A DNA stretch of 64,000 bases, from NCBI GenBank assembly GCA_024235675.1, contig JACKLZ010000002.1:62001-126000 (forward strand), given 5' to 3'. The notes under the pieces are model-generated. The model was not told the DNA's origin and made no database searches. It saw only the letters and a list, made by a program, of their open reading frames with translations. A program made the translations under genes and the position numbers. The DNA is from Zoogloeaceae bacterium. GTDB taxonomy: Bacteria; Pseudomonadota; Gammaproteobacteria; Burkholderiales; Rhodocyclaceae. This document shows positions 19,697 through 26,999 of the stretch, piece after piece (the first letter of the stretch is position 1; each line of letters starts with the position of its first letter).

Positions 19697-20572
19697 ATGC
19701 GCACCCTCCCCCCGCCCCACACCTTGATCGCCTTCGAGACCGCCGCCCGCCATGGCAGCTTTCTGCGCGCGGGCGAGGAGTTGTGCATCACGCCCTCGGC
19801 AGTAAGCCACCGCATCAAGGCGCTGGAAGAGTGGCTGGGGCAGGCGCTATTTTTGCGGATCAACCGGCGCATCGAGCTGACGCCTGCTGGCGAGGTGTTT
19901 CTGGCGGAGGTTCGGCCCGCGCTGGCGCGTATCGAAGCGGCGTCGCGGCAACTGCGGCGGCAGGCGGGCCACACCTTGCGCATCAGCGTGGCGCCGGCCT
20001 TCGGGGCGAAGTGGCTGGTGGGACGGCTGGCGGGCTATCAGCAGACGCATCCGACGCTGGAGTTCGCGCTGTCATCATCCACCCGGCTGGACCCGATGCT
20101 CGACGGCACAGCCGACCTCGGCCTGCGTTACGGCCGGCCGCCGTGGCCGGGGCTGACGGCTTTCAAGCTGAGCGATGAAACCGTGGCGCCGCTGTGCACG
20201 CCGGCGCTGGCGGCCACGCTGAACACCCCGGCCGACCTCGCCCACGCCCGCCTGCTGCGCCATCCGCTACTGCCCTGGCAGCCGTGGTTTGCGGCGGCAG
20301 GGCTGACCTGGCCGGCGCCGGAGAGCGGGCCGGAGTTTGATGACGCGATGATGATGCTCGAAGCGGCGGCCGCCGGCGGCGGCGTGGCGCTGAGCGTGGG
20401 GCTGCTGGCGCGCAGCTATCTGGCAGCGGGCACGCTGGTGGCGCCTTTCGATGTGACCGTGCCGGGGCTGGGTTTTTACGCCGTGCTGCCGCCCGCTGCG
20501 GCCAACCAGGCGTGGATTCGCGATTTTGTGCGCTGGTTGCAGCTTGAAGTGCGCACACCACCAACAAAATAG
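19697..20572 (+). CDS. LysR-family regulator, GcvA-like
   Basis: A 291-residue regulator with an N-terminal helix-turn-helix (HTLIAFETAARHGSFLRAGEE-type region, then CITPSAVSHRIKALEEWLG) and a GcvA-like effector domain (LRISVAPAFGAKWLVGRLAGY). The effector domain contains FDDAMMMLEAAAAGGGVALS. The ATG at 19697 is chosen because it gives the standard spacing to the HTH; the upstream open frame is chance. It is divergent from the DUF3291 gene across about 134 bp. Confidence 0.92.
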   Translation: MRTLPPPHTLIAFETAARHGSFLRAGEELCITPSAVSHRIKALEEWLGQALFLRINRRIELTPAGEVFLAEVRPALARIEAASRQLRRQAGHTLRISVAPAFGAKWLVGRLAGYQQTHPTLEFALSSSTRLDPMLDGTADLGLRYGRPPWPGLTAFKLSDETVAPLCTPALAATLNTPADLAHARLLRHPLLPWQPWFAAAGLTWPAPESGPEFDDAMMMLEAAAAGGGVALSVGLLARSYLAAGTLVAPFDVTVPGLGFYAVLPPAAANQAWIRDFVRWLQLEVRTPPTK

Positions 20573-20658
20573 AACGCGATTTTCCTGCGCTGGATCAGAG
20601 CGGCGCCATCCACGCATTGGCACACTGCGCTCTGTTTTTCACCGACTCGGAGATTTTC

Positions 20659-21123
20659 ATGCGTTTGCTGTTCGCTGCCCTCGCCCTTGCCATCCCCCTG
20701 AGCGCCATTGCCGAGCCGGTGGCCTGTCCGGACGCGGCCACCGTCAAGCAAGTCAACGCCTGCCCGACGACAGAAGAGCTTCAGTACACCTTCGACGGCT
20801 ACTGCGGCAGCAACGCCCGGCTTTACAGCCCGCTGGACACGACTTGCGAGAGCTTCGAGAACTATCGCAAGCTGAAGGATGTGGCGCTGTGGGAATCGGC
20901 CGACGGCCAGTTTGCCAACTACCAGTCCTGCGACATGCCGAAGGATGAGATGGCCAAGGCCAAGCCGGTGAGCATCAGCGTGAGCCAGAAAAAAGGTCTC
21001 ACGATGCTGCGTTGCGACTACTCCAACGGCACGTATTTTGTGCAACGCTCGCGCACCAAGTGCACCGTGCCGGCCGAGGGCACCTGCCCGGCCGACGGCC
21101 CCTGCGTCGCGCAGTGCGAGTAA
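20659..21123 (+). CDS. Small secreted cysteine-rich protein
   Basis: A 154-residue exported protein. A signal peptide spans about residues 1-18 (MRLLFAALALAIPLSAIA). The mature part has nine cysteines, spaced as if for disulfides, and begins EPVACPDAATVKQ. It resembles DUF3757-type small periplasmic proteins in its CPD-start and tryptophan motif (VALWESADGQF), but this link is weak. Function is unknown. GGAG lies 8 bases before the ATG. It abuts the convergent mscS gene with no intervening base. Confidence 0.75.
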   Translation: MRLLFAALALAIPLSAIAEPVACPDAATVKQVNACPTTEELQYTFDGYCGSNARLYSPLDTTCESFENYRKLKDVALWESADGQFANYQSCDMPKDEMAKAKPVSISVSQKKGLTMLRCDYSNGTYFVQRSRTKCTVPAEGTCPADGPCVAQCE

Positions 21124-22083
21124 TCAGCTGGCGTCTTTTTCAGGCATCGCCGGGCTGAACTGCCCGGCCGCCACGGCGCTCAGAAAATCGCTGGTGAGCG
21201 CAACCTCCAGCGCATGGGCGCGCGCGGCGGGACAAAACAACTGAATCTGGAAGTTGACCCTGGCGGTGTCTGAGGTGCCCACATGCACCAGCGGCACCGG
21301 CCCCTGCACGTCAGCCGACAAGGCGCGATCCACCGCCACGCTCACCCGCTCGGCTTCTTCGGCAAAATCGGCACAGGCAGCCGCCGCTTGCGCGGTCCAC
21401 CACGCCAAGGCCTCGCCCACGTTCAAGCCGGGTTCAACCGTGACGATGAACGGATGCAGCACATAGTGACGGCCGAGCCGCTCATTGCGCACCGAATGCG
21501 TCAGAAACAGGCTGTTCGGGATGACGATGATGTTGCCGGTGTAACCATGCCCGCGTTTGGGCGGCGCAAGTTCGAGCAAGGTGGTCGTCAGCACGTTGTA
21601 GTCGCTGACTTCGCCGCGCACGCCATTGACCTCAATCCAGTCGCCCACCGAATACAGCCCGGTGCCGGTGCGCAGCATGAAGCCGCTCACGCACATGATG
21701 ATTTCCTTGGTCGCCAACACCACGGCGACGATCACCGCAGTCAGCGAGAGCATGATGTTTTGCAAATGCCCCAGCCAGAGCAGTAGCACGGCCACGGCCA
21801 GACCGAGGTTGAAGGCACTGCGGGCGTAGAACACCCGACGCCGGCGCGAGGCGTCGAGCACGTCGGCACCACCGCGGATGAATTTGGTCGCCAAGCGACG
21901 GCCAATCACAAACAGCACCACCAGCACGAGGGTGATTGCCAGCCGCGGCAACCACTGATCTTCATTCAACAAGGCCTGCACGTTCTTCTGCTCACTGCGG
22001 TTGGGGCCTGAAAGCATACCGCGACCACCGCGCGAACTCACCTTATTGCGCCGCAGCATTGTCGGGTTCACCCGACTAGGCAA
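21124..22083 (-). CDS. Small-conductance mechanosensitive channel, MscS family
   Basis: An inner-membrane channel that opens on membrane tension to release solutes in osmotic downshift. In 319 residues there are three predicted membrane segments: about 45-63, 87-106 and the pore-lining TM3 (IMLSLTAVIVAVVLATKEI), which lacks the classical Gly/Ala alternation of E. coli MscS. The beta domain follows (YSVGDWIEVNGVRGEV, NIIVIPNSLFLTH). The C-terminal cytoplasmic domain carries PLVHVGTSDTARVNFQ. The first 22 residues may be untranslated; an internal ATG at 22017 is an alternative start. Confidence 0.88.
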   Translation of the reverse strand: MPSRVNPTMLRRNKVSSRGGRGMLSGPNRSEQKNVQALLNEDQWLPRLAITLVLVVLFVIGRRLATKFIRGGADVLDASRRRRVFYARSAFNLGLAVAVLLLWLGHLQNIMLSLTAVIVAVVLATKEIIMCVSGFMLRTGTGLYSVGDWIEVNGVRGEVSDYNVLTTTLLELAPPKRGHGYTGNIIVIPNSLFLTHSVRNERLGRHYVLHPFIVTVEPGLNVGEALAWWTAQAAAACADFAEEAERVSVAVDRALSADVQGPVPLVHVGTSDTARVNFQIQLFCPAARAHALEVALTSDFLSAVAAGQFSPAMPEKDAS

Positions 22084-22105
22084 AGCCGGCGCGAAACCCG
22101 ATCAT

Positions 22106-22195
22106 GAGCACAATATCGGCCGCCATTGACGCCAAATTACGCCGAAGATGACGCCATCTAACGGCTAAGCCAGCGATCTACGACAATATGTGCTC
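22106..22195. repeat. Inverted repeat in the mscS-pyc intergenic region
   Basis: GAGCACAATAT (22106-22116) and ATATGTGCTC (22186-22195) form near-matching inverted arms about 70 bp apart between two divergent genes. The arms may be paired binding sites for a looping regulator. No known motif was recognised. Confidence 0.35.
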
Positions 22196-22246
22196 AGCGC
22201 AATGTGCGGCCGCCCGGCTTCAAACGCTTAATCAGGACGCAACCCC

Positions 22247-23827
22247 ATGAACCCGATCAAGAGCATCCTCGTCGCCAACCGATCCGAGATCGCCATTCGC
22301 GTGTTCCGCGCCGCCAGCGAGATGAATATCCGCACCGTGGCGATCTACTCCAAGGAAGACCGCCTCTCGCTGCACCGCTTCAAGGCCGACGAGGCCTACC
22401 TGGTGGGCGAAGGCAAGGGCCCGATCGCGGCCTACCTCGACATCGACGACATCATCCGCGTGGCCAAAGAGGCGCATGTGGATGCAATTCACCCCGGTTA
22501 CGGCCTGCTCTCCGAGAACCCGGACTTCGCCGACGCCTGCGCCAAGGCCGGCATCCGCTTCATCGGCCCCAGCCCCGATGCCATGCGCCGTCTCGGCAAC
22601 AAGGTCACCGCCCGTCATCTCGCCGAAAGCGCCGGCGTACCGGTGGTGCCCGCCACCGATGCCCTGCCCTATGACCTCGCCGAGGCCAAGGTCGCCGCAG
22701 CCAAAGTCGGCTACCCGATGATGCTCAAGGCCAGCTGGGGCGGCGGTGGCCGCGGCATGCGCGTGGTCGAGACCGAAGCCGATCTCGGCCCGGCCATGGA
22801 AGTGGCCCGCCGCGAAGCCGGCAGCGCCTTCGGTAACGACGAGGTCTATCTCGAAAAACTCGTGCGCCGCGCCCGCCATGTGGAAGTGCAGGTGCTGGGC
22901 GACACCCACGGCAACCTCATCCACCTGTTCGAGCGCGACTGCTCGGTGCAGCGACGCAACCAGAAGGTGGTCGAGCGCGCCCCGGCGCCCTACCTCGACG
23001 AAAAAACCCGTACCGAGCTGTGCGCCGCCGCGCTGCGTCTGGCCAAGGAAGTCGGCTACAGCCACGCCGGCACGGTCGAGTTCCTGATGGACGCCGACAC
23101 CGGCGCCTACTACTTCATCGAGGTGAATCCGCGTATTCAGGTCGAGCACACGGTGACCGAGCAGGTCACCGGCATCGACATCGTCAAGGCGCAGATCCGG
23201 GTTACCGAAGGCGTGCGCATTGGCGACGAGAACAGCAGCATCCCGACGCAGGACAAGATCCGCCTCAACGGCCACGCCCTGCAATGCCGCGTCACCACCG
23301 AAGACCCGGAAAACGGCTTCGCTCCCGACTACGGCAAGCTCACCGCCTACCGCAGCGCCTCGGGCATGGGCGTGCGCCTGGACGGCGGCACGGCCTACGC
23401 TGGCGCGGTGATCACCCCTTACTACGACTCGCTGCTGGTCAAGGTCACCGCCTGGGGCAACACCGCGGTTGAAGCGGCCAGCCGCATGGACCGCGCGCTG
23501 CGCGAGTTCCGCATCCGCGGGGTGACCACCAACCTGGCCTTCCTCGAGAACGTCATCGCCCACCCGCAGTTCCTGTCGGGCGAGTGCATCACCCGCTTCA
23601 TCGACGACACGCCCGCGCTGTTCGAATTCACCCCGCGTCGCGACCGCGCCACCCGCCTGCTCAGCTTTATCGGCGAAGTGACGGTCAACGGCAGCCCCGA
23701 GATGAAGGGCCGCACCGCACCCGTCGGCCCGCTGGCTGCGCCGATTCTGCCCAAGGTCGATCTCACCGTGGCGCCACCAGCCGGCTCGCGCGACCGCCTC
23801 AAAGCCCTAGGTGTGATCTCTCTGTAG
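22247..23827 (+). pseudogene. pyc: Pyruvate carboxylase, 5' part (biotin carboxylase half), split by IS481 element
   Basis: The native gene encodes single-chain pyruvate carboxylase (pyruvate + HCO3- + ATP to oxaloacetate). This part keeps a full biotin carboxylase domain: ILVANRSEIAIRVFRAA, the ATP-grasp glycine loop SWGGGGRGMRV, EKLVRRARHVEVQVLGD and the catalytic FIEVNPRIQVEHTVTEQ. Native coding ends at codon 522; only the last few residues (VISL) and the TAG at 23825 come from the IS. The fragment is 526 residues, similar to a stand-alone PycA. Joining base 23811 to 24844 restores the frame (RLKALGADAFAQW). The N-terminal half may still be made as a stable protein. Confidence 0.95.
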
Positions 23828-24837
23828 GTTGTTCATTCGGGACGTACCCGTCAGATTGGAGGCGCCAACCAAACCAGTCCTCCGAGGTTCCCGAATGAAC
23901 ACACATAAAAATGCCCGATTAACCGTCCATGGTCGAGCGCTTCTTGTGAGGCGCGTCGTCGAACATGGTCTGCGCGTGGAAGAGGCGGCACAGGCTGCGG
24001 GGGTCAGCACCCGCACGGCTTACAAGTGGCTCAAGCGCTATCGAGAAGAAGGGCCGGGTGGTTTGCACAACCGCTCTTCACGCCCACATCGCTGCCCGCA
24101 TGCGCTGAGTGGCGAACGCCAGCGGATGATCATCGAACGACGCAAGAGTCGACAGCCATACCACCAAATTAGTCAGGATCTGGGCGTCGGGCGCAGCACG
24201 GTGGGGCGTATCCTGTGCCGCGCAGGGCTCCACCGCCTGGCGAACCTTGAGCCGGCCAAGCCGGTGCGGCGCTATGAGTACCCGGCCCCTGGCGGCATGT
24301 TGCACCTGGACATCAAGAAACTCGGGCGTTTTCGTCGCCCCGGGCACCGGGTAACTGGCGATCGTCGGCAAGACTCACCCGGGGCCGGTTGGGAGTACGT
24401 TCATGTGGCGATCGATGATCATTCGCGTATCGCTTTCAGCACCATCTGCCCTGACGAGAGCGGCCGCAGCGCCTGCATCGCGCTGCTTCGAACAGTGCGC
24501 TATTACGCCAGCCTTGGCATCCGTTTCCAGCGCGTACTGACCGACAACGGTGCATGCTACAAGTCCCGAAAGTTCAAGCGCTTATGCCGACGCCTTCGGC
24601 TCAGGCACATGCGCACCAAGCCATACACACCACGGACCAACGGGAAAGCCGAACGCTTCATCCAGACAGCCCTGCGCGAATGGGCCTACGCCCGCTCCTA
24701 CGAATCCTCGCAGCAGCGTGCCGCCCACTTGCCGATCTGGTTGCATCAGTACAACTGGCACCGGCCACACGCCAGCTTGAAATATCTACCGCCGATCAGC
24801 CGGCTACCGAATGCGAACAACCTAGTGGGTTTACACA
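23812..24837 (+). mobile_element. IS481-family insertion sequence
   Basis: A complete 1026-bp element inserted in pyc. Ends begin TGTG and share TAGGTTGTTC at positions 14-23 of each terminus, giving imperfect inverted repeats of about 23 bp. It is flanked by a perfect 6-bp duplication, CCTAGG (23806-23811 and 24838-24843). This fits the NCTAGN target known for IS481 of Bordetella pertussis. One transposase gene fills the element and runs off its right end, so its stop codon TAG is supplied by the duplicated target. Intact ends, frame and duplication indicate a recent insertion. Confidence 0.96.
23831..23900 (+). promoter_or_regulatory. Hairpin covering the transposase start
   Basis: GTTCATTCGGGA (23831-23842) and TCCCGAATGAAC (23889-23900) are perfect 12-bp inverted repeats. 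An inner GGAGG / CCTCC pair can extend the stem. The right arm contains the transposase ATG and follows its GAGG ribosome-binding site closely. In a read-through transcript from pyc the start would be hidden, a known way for IS elements to avoid activation by outside promoters. Confidence 0.55.
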
Positions 24838-24842
24838 CCTAG
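23895..24842 (+). CDS. IS481-family transposase
   Basis: A 315-residue DDE transposase. The N-terminal part has a helix-turn-helix (RVEEAAQAAGVSTRTAYKWLKRY). The catalytic triad is D139 (HLDIKKLG), D217 (VLTDNGACY) and E253 (NGKAERFIQ), with exactly 35 residues between the last two, as expected of the DDE(35) retroviral-integrase fold. The C-terminal HRPHASLKYLPPISR is the IS481/IS3-type tail. GAGG precedes the ATG by 7 bases. The reading frame has no stop inside the element; TAG (24840-24842) comes from the target duplication. It appears intact and possibly active. Confidence 0.96.
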   Translation: MNTHKNARLTVHGRALLVRRVVEHGLRVEEAAQAAGVSTRTAYKWLKRYREEGPGGLHNRSSRPHRCPHALSGERQRMIIERRKSRQPYHQISQDLGVGRSTVGRILCRAGLHRLANLEPAKPVRRYEYPAPGGMLHLDIKKLGRFRRPGHRVTGDRRQDSPGAGWEYVHVAIDDHSRIAFSTICPDESGRSACIALLRTVRYYASLGIRFQRVLTDNGACYKSRKFKRLCRRLRLRHMRTKPYTPRTNGKAERFIQTALREWAYARSYESSQQRAAHLPIWLHQYNWHRPHASLKYLPPISRLPNANNLVGLHT

Positions 24843-26737
24843 GCGCCGACGCCTTCGCCCAATGGATGCGCGACACCCCGAAAGTGCTGCTGACCGACAC
24901 CAGCATGCGCGACGCCCACCAGTCGCTGTTCGCCACCCGCATGCGCACCCGCGACATGGTCGCCGTGGCGCCGCATTACGCGCGCCTGGGCAATGAGCTG
25001 TTCTCGATGGAATGCTGGGGCGGCGCAACCTTCGACGTGGCGCTGCGCTTCCTCAAGGAAGATCCGTGGACCCGCCTGGCCGAGTTGCGCGAGGCCATGC
25101 CCAACCTGCTGTTGCAAATGCTGCTGCGCGCTTCCAACGCGGTTGGCTACACCAACTACCCCGACAACGTCGTGCGCCAGTTCGTCAAACAGGCCGCGGC
25201 CGGCCGTGATGGCGAAGGCGGAATCGACCTGTTCCGCGTGTTCGATTCGCTCAACTGGGTAGATAACATGCGTGTCGCCATCGACGCAGTGCGCGACACC
25301 GGCGCGCTGTGCGAGGCCGCCATCTGCTACACCGGCGACCTGTTCGACACCCATCGCCCCAAGTACAACCTGCAGTACTACGTGAAGATGGCCAAGGAGC
25401 TGGAGAAAGCCGGCGCGCAGATCCTCGCCATCAAGGACATGGCCGGCGTGTGCCGCCCGCGGGCGGCCAGCGCGCTGGTCAAGGCCCTGCGCGACGAAGT
25501 CGGTCTGCCGATTCACTTCCACACCCACGACACCAGCGGCATTGCCGCGGCCAGCGTGCTGGCGGCGGTCGAGGCCGGTGTGGATGCGGTCGACGGCGCG
25601 CTCGATGCGCTCAGCGGCCTCACTGCCCAGCCCAACCTCGGCTCCATCGTCGCCGCGTTGCAAGGCCATGAGCGTGACCCGGGTGTCAATCTCGCCAATC
25701 TGCAAAAGCTGTCGCGTTACTGGGAAGGGGTGCGCCGTCAATACGCCCCCTTCGAAGCCGACATCCGCGCCGGCACCTCCGACGTCTATCTGCACGAAAT
25801 GCCCGGCGGCCAGTACACCAACCTGCGCGAGCAGGCCCGCGCCGTGGGCATCGACCACCACTGGCCGGAAGTGGCCCAAGCCTACGCCCAGGTCAACCTG
25901 CTGTTCGGCGACATCGTCAAAGTCACTCCGACCTCCAAGGTCGTCGGCGACATGGCGCTGTTCATGGTCACCAACGGGCTCACCCCCGCCGAAGTGCTCG
26001 ACCCGGCGCGCGAAATCGCCTTCCCGGAATCCGTCGTGCAACTGATGCGCGGCGAGCTCGGCTACCCGGCCGACGGCTTCCCCGCCGCGCTGCAGGCCAA
26101 GGTGCTGGGCGGCGAGAAGCCCATGCTCGGCCGCGCCGGCGATCATCTGCCGGCGGTCGATCTGGACGCCACGCGCGCCGAACTGAGCAAGACGCTGGAG
26201 CGCGACGCCACCGACACCGACCTCGCCTCGGCGCTGATGTACCCCAAGGTTTTCGCCGACTACGTCGCGCATGAAGCCAAATACGGCGACGTGTCCGTGC
26301 TGCCCACCCCGGCCTTCTTCTACGGCCTGGCCGATGGCGAAGAAGTGGTGGTCGACATCGATCGCGGCAAGACCCTGGTCATCCGCCTGCTCGGCCGCGC
26401 CGAATCCGAAGACGGCCAGATGAAGCTCTTCTTCGAACTCAACGGCCAGCCGCGCCTGATCAAGGTGCCCCGCGCCGGCGTGGTCAACACCAGCGAGCGC
26501 GCCAAGGCGCAGGACGGCAACCCCGACCAGATCGGCGCGCCCATGCCCGGCGTAATCGGCAGCGTCGGCGCCCGCGACGGCCAGCATGTGAATCGCGGCG
26601 ACACCCTGATGACCCTCGAAGCCATGAAGATGGAGCTGGCCATCAAGGCCGAGCGCGACGGCACGGTCGCCGCCGTGCATGTCAAACCCGGCACCCAGGT
26701 CAACGCCAAGGATCTGCTGATCGAATTCAAGGCCTGA
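24838..26737 (+). pseudogene. pyc: Pyruvate carboxylase, 3' part (carboxyltransferase and biotin carrier), split by IS481 element
   Basis: This is the remaining 631-codon part of pyc in one open frame. The carboxyltransferase domain shows LLTDTSMRDAHQSL, FRVFDSLNWV and the metal-ligand motif HFHTHDTSG; the C-terminal biotinyl domain has the attachment motif EAMKMELA, with the biotinylated lysine encoded at 26627-26629. The open frame continues upstream into the IS to 24554, but that stretch is out-of-phase transposase sequence. The first ATG of native sequence is 24866, seven or so codons before the conserved domain, without a clear Shine-Dalgarno. If expressed it would resemble a PycB subunit. 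Confidence 0.93.
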
Positions 26738-26759
26738 TCTCGCATCACCCAGCCCCCCC

Positions 26760-26799
26760 GCCGGGCGTGACCTCGGTCACATCTGGCGGGGCGCCCGGC
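26760..26799 (+). terminator. Two-part hairpin after pyc
   Basis: An outer stem GCCGGGCG / CGCCCGGC encloses an inner GTGAC-CTCG-GTCAC, 23 bp after the pyc stop. There is no strong T run, so this is a possible rather than certain terminator. Confidence 0.4.
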
Positions 26800-26854
26800 A
26801 TTTCAGCGTCGGGTGCGCGCCGCATAATCTCCCTCGGCCGAAAACCGATAGTCG

Positions 26855-26959
26855 GGCAATCGGGCATTTTGATGACTGTTCATTCGGGAACCTCGGATGA
26901 CTGGTTTGGTTGGCGCCTCCAATCTGAGGGGTACGTCCCGGATGAACAACCGATAGACA
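26855..26959 (-). mobile_element. Truncated IS481-type left end
   Basis: Read on the minus strand from 26959, this about 105-bp segment starts TGT, contains GGTTGTTC and then matches the first roughly 100 bp of the IS at 23812 closely, including the hairpin arms (one mismatch) and the transposase start (ATG at 26883, MNSHQNARL against MNTHKNARL). Similarity ends after about ten codons, and no right end is present. Differences across the match show that it is a diverged relative, not a recent copy. It lies in inverted orientation 2 kb from the intact element. Confidence 0.88.
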
Positions 26960-26999
26960 GATCACAGCTGGCCCGTTTTGCCAAACCGGCCAGACGGCG

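Noticed and set aside
22232..23563. 443-codon open frame antisense to the pyc 5' part
   Set aside because: Shadow of a fully recognisable biotin carboxylase; no motif of its own.
24554..24837. N-terminal 95 residues of the open frame that continues into the pyc carboxyltransferase
   Set aside because: This is transposase DNA read out of phase and not conserved carboxylase sequence. It is kept only as a possible accidental start for the 3' fragment.
24839..26680. 613-codon open frame antisense to the pyc 3' part
   Set aside because: It mirrors the codon periodicity of pyc and has no recognisable domain.
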